DNA from: Synaphobranchus kaupii
Taxonomy: Eukaryota > Chordata > Actinopteri > Anguilliformes > Synaphobranchidae
Reading direction: 5' to 3'
Assembly (NCBI GenBank): GCA_029718625.1
Contig: CM056376.1
Coordinates: forward strand, 95,027,945-95,091,944
DNA: 64,000 nucleotides
Notes under the pieces: model-generated
The model's database searches: none
Told to the model about the DNA's origin: nothing
What the model saw: only the letters and a program-made list of their open reading frames with translations
Shown here: piece by piece, positions 26,361 through 38,400 of the stretch
How positions within the stretch are numbered: position 1 is the stretch's first letter
How the letters are laid out: the number at the start of each line of letters is the position of its first letter
Program-made: the position numbers and the translations under genes

Positions 26361-27520
26361 ATACAGTCCCTGAAGAGAAGGAGGGTGCTGAGGGACATGG
26401 AGGACCATCAGGGCATGCACTTACTATTATCTTCTTGATTCTTGAATATATTGAAGGTATTTATGCTTGACAATAAATTTGTCTGCTGTATCTGTACTAA
26501 TACATTAATGATTTTACTGTAAATAAATCCAATGCATTAATTTTACGGGCATCTAAACTGATATTTGCCATGGGGTGCTTCTTGTTTTTATTTGTTTTGC
26601 AATGTTATCCATTTACTTAGTTCATCCATTCACTATGTTATACATTTTTTTAAATAAAGTGTGTGTTTCATTGAACACATAAATTGTATATTTTAGTGTA
26701 TGTGTCTTTCAATTTTGCATTATATCAACCGATTCTCAATAGTGGCCCATTAGGTGTATGGATAAGTGGTAATGTGAAATGTCAATGAACCTAACATTTT
26801 AATTAAACTATATATTTTTTTTGCCTTTTCCCATACATCACTAAGAGGTTATAACTTTTGAGCAGTAAATGATAAATCTCTTCTGATTTGTAGTCTATAT
26901 CACTTACAAAATAGTGAAGATACCACACAGTTTGTCTCCCTCGATCTTCAACATGAAATGTTTAAAAACCTAGGTTTCTCATGGAGAATAGCCATTTAGA
27001 AAGTTTTTTAAAATTATTTATTTTGTGAATTGTTTAAATAATTGATGGTATTGTGTTAAATTCAGCATATTATTGTATATAAATGGAAAGCTCCAGTTAT
27101 CCTGTTTAAAATGGTGTATTATCTTTAGGGGTGTGACATAATATGATCACATCACAAACCGTTTTGCATATGCATGTCATATTTTCAATGAACCTAACAT
27201 TCTAAAGCATTTTTTTTTAGCCTTTTCGTACCCATCACTGAAGTGGTTATAACTTTTGAGCAGTAGAAGATAAATCTATTCTGATTCCTATTCTATATGA
27301 CTCACACAATGGTGAAGATATCATACACTGTAAGTTTCCCTTTATCTTGAACATGAAATTGGTAAAATAGTAGGTTTCTCATTAGAAAATAGCCCTTTAG
27401 AATGTTTTATAAATTTAGTTGGTTAATGTATTTCCATAATTGATGATATTGCCATCAAGTAATCCTATTGTTTTTTATATCAATTGAAAGCCCCCGTTAT
27501 CCTGTTTAAAATGGTATATA

Positions 27521-29157
27521 CAGTCAAGCCGGAAAGTCTGCACACTCCTTTCACCTTCTCCACATTTTATTACGTTACAGACATATTCTACAATAGATTG
27601 AGTTCATTTTTTGTCTCAAAATTCTACACAAAGTAGCCCATAATGACAAAGTGAAAACAGGTTTTTAGACATTTTGCTAATTTATTAAAAATCAAAATGT
27701 CAAATATCGTATGTACACAAGTGTGCACACCCTTTCATATGACACCCAAAAGTGAGCTGAGGTGCATTTTGTTTCCACTGATACTGCTTGAGATGTTTCT
27801 ACAACTTAATTGGAGTCCACCTGTGATAAATTCAATTTATTGGACATGATTGGGGATTGCCAACACCTGCCTATATAAGGTCCCACAGTTGACAGTGCAT
27901 GTCAGAGCAAACTCCGAGCCATGGGGTCAAAGGAATTATCTGCAGACCTCAGAAACAGGATTGTGTCAAGGCATAGATCTGGAGAAGGGTACAGAAAAAT
28001 CTCTGCAGCTTTACAGGTCCCAAAGAGCACAGTGGCCACCATCATTTGTAAATGGAAGAAGTTTGGAACCATCAAGAATCTTCCTAGACCTGGCCGCCCG
28101 GCCAAACTGAGCAATCGGGGAAGACAGGCCTTGGCCAGGGAGGTGAGCAGGAACCCGAAGGTCACTCTGACAGAGCTCCAGCGTATCCTTGTGGAGATGG
28201 GAGAACCTTTCAGAAGATAAACCATCCAGGCAGCACTCCACCAATCAGGCCTTTATGGTAGAGTGGCCAGACGGAAGCCCCTCCTTAGTAAAAGGCACAT
28301 CACAGCCCGCTTGGAGTTTGCCAAAAGGCACCTAGAGGACTCTCAAACCATGAGAATCAAGATTCTCTGGTCTGATGAAACCAAAATTTAACTTTTTGGT
28401 CTGAATACCAAGCGTCACGTCTGGAGGAAACCAGGCACCGCTCATCACCTGGCTAATACCATCCCTACAGTGAAGCATGGCGGTGGCAGCATCATGATGT
28501 GGGGATGTTTTTCAGCAGCGGGAACGGGGCGACTAGTCCTGATAGAGGGAAAGATGAATGCAGCTAAGTACACCAAGATCCTTGAAGAAAACCTGCTCCA
28601 GAGCGCTCTGGACCTCAGACTGGGGCGAAGGTTTACCTTCCAACATGACAACGACCCGAAGCACTCAGAAAAGAGAACAAAGGAGTGGCTTCGGAGAAAG
28701 TCTGTGCATGTCCTAGAGTGGCCCAGCCAGAGCCCAGACCTGAATCCAATTCAACATCTGTGGAAAGAGCTGAAAATGGCTGTGTACCAACGCTCCCCAT
28801 CCAACCTGACGGAGCTTGCAAGGATATGCCTAGAGGAATGGGCAAAAATGTCCAGAAACAAGTGTGCCAAGCTCGTAGCTTCTTTCCCAAGATGCCTTGA
28901 AGCTGTAATCGCTGCCAAAGGTGCAGCAACCAAGTATTAGGCTAAGGGTGTGTACAGATATGTAACCCCTAAATAACCTATTTTTGTCAGTAAAATAAAA
29001 TTGCATATTTTCTAAAAACCTGTTTTCACTTCGTCATTATTGGCTATTGTGTGTAGATGTTTGAGGCAAAAAATGAACTCAATCTATTGCAATAAGTCTG
29101 TAATGTAATAAAACGTGGAGAAGGTGAAAGGAGTGTGCAGACTTTCCAGCTTGTCTG
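27521..29157 (+). mobile_element. Tc1-like transposon, 1.64 kb, near full length
   Basis: Flanked by TA on both sides (27519-27520 and 29158-29159). The terminal inverted repeat starts CAGTCAAGCCGGAAAG on the left and CAGACAAGCTGGAAAG on the right in reverse complement, and continues for about 60 bp with few mismatches. It encodes one transposase frame with two nonsense codons. Both ends look intact, so it could in principle be mobilised in trans. Confidence 0.95.
27921..28940 (+). pseudogene. Tc1-type transposase, two stop codons, catalytic Glu changed
   Basis: A 340-codon frame (family length about 340) stays in one phase but has TAA at 28218 and 28389. N-terminal paired-like helix-turn-helix DNA-binding region (residues about 5-110) with a GRPAKLS AT-hook-like linker. 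Catalytic region: first Asp at residue 152 (LWSDETK), second Asp at residue 243 (QHDNDPKH). The expected Glu 34 residues later (residue 278) is Gln ([11 protein letters not shown]). The normal enzyme cuts and pastes the element at TA sites in the nucleus; this copy is inactive by three independent lesions. The start was chosen at the ATG of MGSKELS, where Tc1 homologues begin. Confidence 0.95.
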
Positions 29158-30008
29158 TAAAGTTCAGGTATCTGATGTAATATGATCACACCACAAACAT
29201 TTTTGCAACACACTTTAAGAAATAAAATGGAATAGAATGTTGACCCAATATACCCAATATTCGCTCAGGCTGGAAAGGGTTAATAACAACATAGAAAGAA
29301 ATGTCATCAATAACTGCAAATAAGTAAATTAGACAGGTTTGCTTAAATCATTTAAATTTTTCTATCTTTCCATGAATTATAATTGTTATCATTTAGAAAT
29401 AGAAATATAATTATGTTCAGAGGGGGTGTACTCATTTCTGTATGGAACCAGTTGTCACGACTGTGGTCTTTCCTCAGGTGAAAACAACAAAAAACGTAAA
29501 AAATAAAAATAAATAAATCATGAACAGTATATCTCTGCAATATTACATTAAATGCTGTTTTCTGCCAGTGATATATTCTTCAATTAACTGAAATTAAATG
29601 CAAGAAGACAGAAATTCACCTAAAAATAATAATTTTAATAATAATTATTTTATTTAATTAATTTAATAATAAAACGTAATAATTATCTTAAAAAAACGAG
29701 TAAAATACATTTAAAAAACAGTCTCGGCAATAATTACAACAACAAAAAAAACGAAATTTACGATCACTTGCACTAAAAATAGAAAAAAGGTCATGTAATT
29801 TAACATTATAAAACCGTTGTTTAAACTTTTTCAAGGGTTTTATAATGTAATATTGCAGAGTTATACTGTAGAAAGATTACTGCTTTTTTTAGTTTATCAC
29901 AATGTTTTTTGGTTTCACAGTACTTTCCTGTTATTTGATGATTTTTTTCTGGCAGCCCAGCTGCCAGAATCTTTCTGTTTTTTTATGAGTTTTTTTTTTT
30001 TTACAGTG

Positions 30009-32045
<2,037 letters not shown>

Positions 32046-32053
32046 ATTCTAGT

Positions 32054-32906
32054 CAGTGGCGTAACGTCGGCTGTAAAATAGGCCTTCGGTAACCTTAGCT
32101 TTATACGGATATTACTCTCAACCTGTTTCCACTTATAGTTCTTAATTATCAATCAAGCAATTCATTAACTGAATAACAAATATCAATGAATATATCAAGT
32201 TTTTCTGTGCTAGTATTTTTTTTCGCGTAATAAAATGGGTAGCACTTAAATATATATAGCGATGGACGGTGCGTCGGAAAAAGTTGGGTGTACAGGATTA
32301 CTTGTTTCCATTTAATTAGCTTGAGTAGCCTAACAATCAAAAAATTAATTCACTGAATAATCAAGACCAATTTGCAGCCTATAATGATTTAGAAATGATA
32401 ACGACAAAGAGACAACCTGAGATTGTTTAACAAGGATCAGGCAATAATCTGAATGTGTTAAAGAATGTAATTCATTTTACGACGACCCTCAAATTAGTCA
32501 AAGCGATTTAAACATTAGAAAGCATAAATTTAAAGAGGACAGCCTCTTAAGTGTCTTGAACCGTTGAGAGCAACGCATAATTCAGGCTAGAAAAACTAAT
32601 TTATGAAAATCTACGAAACGCTGAACATTTAAACATGGAGCATTTAAAAGTCAGAATCTTCGCATGATAACACGTCATCATAAATGTGGATATAGAAAAA
32701 TGCAACACAAGTTTAAGATGCACAGAACAATAATGCTATATCAAAATAACTTGGTAGCCTAATAATTTACTTATTGTTCTTGGTTATTGAGTGAATCAAT
32801 TATTTGATTGACAATCAGGCAAAGTAAACGGAAACAGACTGAGAGTGATCATCCGTTAAAGGTAAGTTTACAGAAGGCCTAGTTCTACTCCCACGGTACA
32901 CCACTG
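32054..32906. mobile_element. hAT-type non-autonomous element with perfect 8-bp target duplication
   Basis: The 853-bp element is flanked by ATTCTAGT at 32046-32053 and 32907-32914. Terminal inverted repeats start CAGTGGCGTAACGTCGG (left) and CAGTGGTGTACCGTGGG (right, reverse complement). They stay similar for about 45 bp (AGGCCTTCGGTAA versus AGGCCTTCTGTAA). The interior is AT-rich and has no transposase frame, so it is a MITE-like derivative. Confidence 0.85.
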
Positions 32907-33369
32907 ATTCTAGTAGACTGTGCACTCACATATACCATAGTACTGTAGTTATCGTTGACTTGCACAGAGAGATCAGACCCAAAGAGACACTTCTCACCCT
33001 GTCTGAGTGAAGAAAGATAACTACCCTGCAAACCATTCCAGACACTTCTAAAGATGAAACTCTTTCTCAGACCCTAATTTTAGGCTGGGCCTTCATATTT
33101 ACAGTATATATGTAATGTTCCGCTCCCTTCCTGTCCGTTTTCCGTGTTTTCCTGTTTTCCCTCCGTGTCATGTTGGATCCCGTTGTCCGTGTTTTCCCCG
33201 CTGCCGCGGACTAGGCGTGTCCTTCCCTGTCTTGTTCGTCTGGTTGTTTTGTCTTACTTCCGCCTTTCACTCCCTCCCCCTCGTTGCATGCATTTCCTCA
33301 CCTGGTGTCTTGTAATCACTCCCGGTTTATGTTCACACCTGTATCGTATTTTGTCTCGTTAGTTAGCTC

Positions 33370-33411
33370 TATATAGTCTTTCGGCTGGCTGCCAGTCGGC
33401 GCCAGTTCGTT
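33370..33411 (+). promoter_or_regulatory. TATA box and predicted transcript start in 5' LTR
   Basis: TATATAG lies at 33370-33376. The segment GCCAGTTCGTT at 33401-33411 begins about 31 nt downstream, the usual TATA-to-start distance, and is complementary to the PBS at 34502. The same pair is present in element 2. The start position is inferred. Confidence 0.65.
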
Positions 33412-34051
33412 AACTATCATCACTTGGTGTAGTGCTTGACTCGTTATCTGGTCTCCCTGCTTAAACTATTCGCGTAGTTGTGGAATGTGTTTCCCGTGCA
33501 GCGTATAGTTCCTCGCAAAGCTACGGATTGGTAGTTTACCTCCCGCACAATTTCCTGTCATAATTGTGTAGCTAACTTGTTTCCCTTCTCCTCCATCTAA
33601 CCCTGCACCCGATCTCCCGTGGCAGTGTTCGTGTTCCCCGTGTTTGTTGTGTGTGTTGCGGTACCTCCACCTCCAGCGCGTGTAGGCTCCGGGGTGATTC
33701 GCTACCTGGCTACCCTCCAGTTGTTCCTGTCCGACCGAAGAGACCACCCAGTTCTTCGGCGCCGGCTCCTGGAGCTCTGGAGACAGTCAGCTACCTCCGG
33801 ACCTACCGCAGCTACGCCACACCACTCTGTCCTGCCGTGCTACCCGCAAAACCTCCCGACTTCCAAACCCATCACCTCCGTGAGAACCTCCCGGTCTTTC
33901 CCGTGCCTTCCCTTGCACTAACCCTCCTCTGTTGTTTTGTTTTTCTATACCGGTGCAGTCAGCCCGGTCCAGTCCTGCCCTGCCGTAGTGAGTCGCTCCC
34001 CTGCCAGTTCCAGTCCAGTCCAGGCGTGAGTTGTACAAGCGACTCGCTCAA

Positions 34052-34330
34052 AGTCCAGTTCCGGTTTGGGACATTCCGTTCCAGTACCCGATTCCCGTGT
34101 GGACCTCCCGGTCCAGTTCCAGTCCAGTCCAGTTCCGGTTTGGGACATTCCGTTCCAGTACCTGATTCCCGTGTGGACCTCCTGGTCCAGTTCAGTCCAG
34201 TCCAGTTCCGGTTTGGGACATTCCGTTCCAGTACCTGATTCCCGTGTGGACCACCCGGTCCAGTTCCAGTCCAGTCCAGTTCCGGTTTGGAACAGCCCGT
34301 TCCAGAACCTCCAGTCCAGCTCCGGCTTGG
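34052..34330 (+). repeat. Minisatellite inside the LTR, period 73-74 bp
   Basis: Between three and four copies of a unit with GTTCCGGTTTGGGACATTCC and CCGTGTGGACCTCC. Unit phases at 34061, 34135, 34208 and 34282. Units contain shorter CCAGTCCAGT repeats. Element 2 LTRs carry a related but differently arranged array. Confidence 0.9.
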
Positions 34331-34424
34331 AGCAGCCCGCCCCGGGCTTCCAGGCGCAAGACCTTGTATTACTGTGTGTGTTGCCTTTCCTGTACAGTGT
34401 TGGGACTACCCCAACACTTAATTT

Positions 34425-34430
34425 ATTAAA
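34425..34430 (+). terminator. Poly-A signal ATTAAA in the LTR
   Basis: ATTAAA lies about 70 bases before the LTR end. The corresponding place in element 2 has AATAAA on the minus strand (42702-42707 and 48560-48565). The 3' LTR copy would be the functional one. Confidence 0.55.
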
Positions 34431-34501
34431 TACACCCCTTTTGTGAAATCTGTCTCCTGGTCGTTGCACTTGGGTTCGTCCCGTAAACAGATACGTAACA
34501 G

Positions 34502-34512
34502 AACGAACTGGC
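34502..34512 (+). other. Self-priming-type primer binding site
   Basis: AACGAACTGGC directly follows the 5' LTR (one base after its end). It is the exact reverse complement of GCCAGTTCGTT at the predicted transcript start (33401-33411). No TGG-first tRNA-type PBS directly abuts the LTR. In the Tf1/sushi group the RNA 5' end folds back to this place and primes minus-strand synthesis. The assignment is inference from complementarity. Confidence 0.65.
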
Positions 34513-34519
34513 CAAAAAC

Positions 34520-35476
34520 ATGGACCCAGCCGACCTGGAGCAGATTCGGCACGCCTTCTCCTGCCAAACTGCGGTCAGCGACCAACAGGGCCGTCGTCTG
34601 GACGACGTGTTGGAAGTGCTGAGGGGCATCACGGAACAAGTTACGCAGCTGTCTCTTCACCAGCCGCTTCCGCGTATTCCATTGGGCCCTACACCGCCCA
34701 CACCGGATCCCCCGGCGGACCCTCCTGTGTCCGCTTCATTTCGTGAGCCTCGCGTTCAACATCCTGAGCTATTCCGCGGGGAATTGGGGAAATGTCGCGA
34801 ATTTCTGATGAAATGCGACATTGTCTTCCGGATGCAGCCCTCCTCCTTCGCCTCCGACCCATGTAAGATCGCGTTCATCATGAGCAGCCTGGGAGGAGGT
34901 GCCCTGGAGTGGGCTACATCCATCTGGGATAGCCAAGCCGCGCTCTGCAACAACTTCGCTGCCTTCACCGCCGAGATGCGGCGCGTGTTTGACCACCCTA
35001 CCTGTGGGCGAGATGCAACTCAGCGCCTACTTCAGGTCCGTCAGGGGAGTCGCAGCGTCGCAGAGATGGCCATCCAATTCCGTACCCTCGCCGCGGAGTC
35101 CGGATGGAACGACACCGCCCTTCAGGGGGCTTTCCGCCAGGCACTCAGCGAGGAGCTCAAAGACCAACTAGCCACCCGTGAGGAATCAACCTCCCTCAAT
35201 AGCCTGATTAGCCTGGCCATAGCAGTCGACAACCGTCTTCGTATCCGGGCCCGTGAGCGTGGGGGGAATCCCGGTCACCTTCCTCATATACGCTCTCACC
35301 CTTCTGCTTCTGGATTCAGGGCGGCGTCTGGGGTCTCCGAAGAGGAGCCCATGCAACTGGGCAGAGTTGCGGTCAACTCTGCAGAGCGCCAACGTCGTCA
35401 GCGATCCAGGTCTTGCTTCTATTGTGGCAAACCTGGCCACCAGATCGCCTCATGTCCCATCCGCCCAAAAGAATAG
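34520..35476 (+). CDS. gag: Gag polyprotein, retrotransposon 1
   Basis: 318 residues from an ATG 19 bases after the LTR. The N-terminal third is a helical region followed by a proline-rich linker ([20 protein letters not shown]). The capsid-like retrotransposon gag domain covers about residues 75-220 ([32 protein letters not shown]). The C terminus has one CCHC zinc knuckle, [14 protein letters not shown], at about residue 299. Gag forms the intracellular particle and binds genomic RNA. The frame is intact and ends six bases after a CCCAAAA heptamer where pol continues in the -1 frame. Element 2 gag at 47489-48472 is closely similar. Confidence 0.95.
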   Translation: MDPADLEQIRHAFSCQTAVSDQQGRRLDDVLEVLRGITEQVTQLSLHQPLPRIPLGPTPPTPDPPADPPVSASFREPRVQHPELFRGELGKCREFLMKCDIVFRMQPSSFASDPCKIAFIMSSLGGGALEWATSIWDSQAALCNNFAAFTAEMRRVFDHPTCGRDATQRLLQVRQGSRSVAEMAIQFRTLAAESGWNDTALQGAFRQALSEELKDQLATREESTSLNSLISLAIAVDNRLRIRARERGGNPGHLPHIRSHPSASGFRAASGVSEEEPMQLGRVAVNSAERQRRQRSRSCFYCGKPGHQIASCPIRPKE

Positions 35477-38400
35477 GCTCGCCAGTTCAACTGGGCGTAC
35501 TGACGAGCCCTATCATACCCTGCCATGCAGCCCAGAATCGCCTAGTTTTCAAGGCCACTCTCCTGTGGAGCGACAAGTCCTTAGTTTCGTCGGCTCTCAT
35601 CGACTCTGGAGCCGACGCCAACTTCCTGGACACCACCTTCGCCCAGAGGGCCGGCATCCCCACGGAGCTTCTACCATCGCCCATTACTGCCTTCGCCTTA
35701 GACGGTCGGAGTTTGGGGTTAGTGACCCACTCCACCGTTTCCTTACAGCTTGTCCTCTCCGGCAATCACCGGGAGAGCATTCAACTCCTCCTCATCAATT
35801 CCAAACAGTCAACCATAGTTTTAGGGCAGACCTGGCTCCGTCTCCATAACCCACACATCGACTGGCAGGGCGGACGCATCCTGGCGTGGAGTGGCCACTG
35901 CCTGGCTAGCTGTCTCCGCTCCGCGCTTCCCCCTCCGGGGTCCAAGAATCCCAGCACCAACCTACCCGAACCCGATATGTCCACCGTTCCCAAACAGTAT
36001 CACGACCTCAGTCGCACCTTTTCTAAATCACGTGCTCTGTCCCTACCTCCTCACCGCCCGTACGACTGTTGTATTGATCTACTGGCGGGAGCCAAACTTC
36101 CGTCCGGCCGTCTCTACAGTCTGTCGGGACCAGAGAAACTCGCCATGGAGGAATATATCCATGAGTCCCTCGCCTCGGGCATCATCCGTCCCTCCTCTTC
36201 TCCGGTTGGTGCTGGGTTCTTTTTCGTAGGGAAAAAGGACGGCTCACTACGGCCCTGCATCGACTACCGGGGACTCAATTCCATCACTATCCGCAACAAA
36301 TATCCTCTCCCCCTCATTAACACTGCTTTTGAACCCCTCTCGCAGGCCGTCATTTTTACCAAGCTCGACCTCCGTAATGCGTACCACCTGGTGCGCATAC
36401 GGGAGGGGGATGAGTGGAAGACTGCCTTCAATACCCCGTTGGGCCACTATGAGTACCTGGTGGTCCCTTTCGGCCTTACTAACGCCCCGGCAGTCTTCCA
36501 GGGCATGGTAAATGACGTACTGCGAGACCTGTTGGGTAAGACTGTTTTTGTTTACATTGACGACATTTTGATTTTTTCCAAGTCCCCTCAGGAGCACATT
36601 CTCCATGTCCGGGAGGTTCTCCAGCGGCTCCTCGAGAACCAGCTCTTCGTAAAGGCGGAGAAATGCTCCTTCCACGTCTCTTCAGTCCCGTTCCTCGGCT
36701 TCATTATTGAGGAGGGCAGTATCCGGGCGGATCCGGTCAAAGTCAAGGCGGTGACGGAATGGCCCCAACCCACCTCTCGTAAGCACCTACAACAATTCCT
36801 TGGTTTTTCTAATTTCTATCGTCGTTTTATCCGAAATTACAGTATCATTGCTGCCCCCCTTACCAAACTTACCTCCACTACTTTTTCTTTCTGTTGGAAT
36901 CCCGAAGCCCAGCGTGCTTTTGAACAGCTCAAAACACGGTTTTCCTCAGCCCCTATTCTTTGCCACCCTGATCCCTCCCGCCAATTTACGATTGAGGTGG
37001 ACGCCTCCGACACCGGCGTGGGGGCCATTCTGTCCCAACGTGCCGCCTTGGACAACAAGCTCCATCCCTGTGCCTTTTTCTCCCGGAGGCTGTCCTCCGC
37101 TGAGCGAAATTATGATGTCGGGGATCGGGAGCTTCTTGCCATTAAGCTGGCTCTTGAGGAGTGGCGCCACTGGCTGGAGGGGGCAGGTACCCCCTTTGTT
37201 GTTTTAACTGACCACCAGAATTTAATTTATTTAAGGTCTGCCAAAAGGCTAAATGCTAGACAGGCTAGGTGGTCACTTTTCTTTGCCCGGTTTAATTTTT
37301 CTTTGTCCTATCGCCCCGGTTCCCGCAATATTAAGGCGGATGCCTTATCCCGTGTGTTTTCCCTTCCCTCCAGTCCTGCTGACCCCGAAACCATTCTTCC
37401 AGCGTCCTGTATGGTGGCTGCGGTCTCCTGGAGGATTGAGGAGATCGTGAGGTCCGCCCAGACTTCCCACCCTGACCCCCGTAATAACCCTAACCCCTCC
37501 CTGTTTGTTCCCGACTCCGTCCGCTCCCAGGTCCTTGAATGGGTTCACGCCTCCTGCCTGGCGTGTCACCCAGGTGTTGCCAGGACGACCGCCCTCGTCA
37601 GGAGGAGCTTTTGGTGGCCCACCCTCAAGGAGGATACCCGTGCCTTTGTCCTGGCCTGCTCTGTATGCGCCAGGAGCAAGGCTTCCCACCAGCCTCCCTC
37701 TGGTCATCTCCTTCCCCTCCCTGTCCCGGGCCGTCCTTGGAGCCACATTGGGGTGGATTTTGTAACCGGTCTGCCGTTGTCAGAGGGCAACTCTGTCATT
37801 CTGACAATTGTGGATCGGTTCTCCAAGGCGGTTCACTTCATTCCCCTCCCCAAGCTCCCGTCCGCCCTCGAAACGGCGGAGCTCCTGGTGGTACATGTGG
37901 TCAGGCTGCACGGGATCCCTTCCGATATTGTGTCGGATCGTGGGCCCCAATTCTCCTCCCAGGTCTGGAAGGCGTTCTGTGTAGCCCTGGGGGCCTCGGC
38001 CAGTCTTTCGTCTGGCTTCCATCCCCAGTCGAACGGCCAGGCAGAGAGGGCGAACCAGGACCTGGGGGCCGCCCTGCGGTGCGTCACGGCTCGCAACCCC
38101 CGCCTCCTGGAGCCGTTTCCTTCCCTGGGTGGAGTACTCTCACAACTCCCTTAAGAGTACCTCCACCGGGTTATCCCCTTTCGAGTGCTCGTTAGGGTAC
38201 CAACCCCCTCTCCTGTCGGTCCAGGAGGCCGAGGTAGCAGTCCCCTCTGTCAAGGCCCACATCCTCAAATGCAAGCGCATTTGGAGGCTTGCACGCACCG
38301 CACTCCTACGTTCCAATTCCCGGTCACAGCGTCTGGCGGACCTGCACAGGACCGCAGCCCCCAAATACAGGGCCGGTCAGCAGGTCTGGTTGTCCACGTC

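Larger units (their letters stand above)
26783..29215. repeat. Tandem duplication, period about 400 bp, split by a Tc1 insertion
   Basis: The first unit is about 26783-27186. The second starts at 27187 (both begin CAATGAACCTAACATT), is interrupted at 27520 by the Tc1 element and resumes at 29158 with words matching the end of unit one (AATATGATCACA, CACAAAC). Shared markers include GGTTATAACTTTTGAGCAGT at 26847 and 27245. The duplication predates the Tc1 insertion. Confidence 0.8.
23662..30008. mobile_element. Candidate decayed CACTA/EnSpm-like element, 6.3 kb
   Basis: The left end is CACTGTAAA followed by poly-A and TTTTTTTACGGTAC. The right end in reverse complement is CACTGTAAA followed by poly-A. 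CTGTAA/TTACAG words recur inside both ends, and a CTGGCAGC...GCTGCCAG hairpin lies near 29951, features of CACTA-type ends in fish. The flanking trinucleotides differ (ATT and TTG), so no target duplication supports the pairing. The ends could belong to two separate short elements. No transposase frame is readable. Confidence 0.35.
33111..34500 (+). repeat. 5' LTR of retrotransposon 1, 1390 bp
   Basis: Begins TGTAATGTTCCGC and ends ATACGTAACA, matching in layout the LTRs of element 2 (TGTAACG...CGTAACA on its coding strand). It contains a TATA box, a predicted transcript start, an ATTAAA poly-A signal and a 74-bp minisatellite. Several open frames of 60-195 codons in it are minisatellite or pyrimidine-tract artefacts. 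Confidence 0.9.

Noticed and set aside
23662..30008. A confident CACTA call
   Set aside because: Matching ends were seen but no 3-bp target duplication and no transposase, so it is listed only as a candidate.
33651..34446. Long open frames (up to 195 codons) in the 5' LTR of retrotransposon 1
   Set aside because: They read through pyrimidine-rich DNA and the 74-bp minisatellite, give repetitive Pro/Val/Ser or Trp/Thr/Gly peptides, exist in several frames at once and are not shared with element 2.
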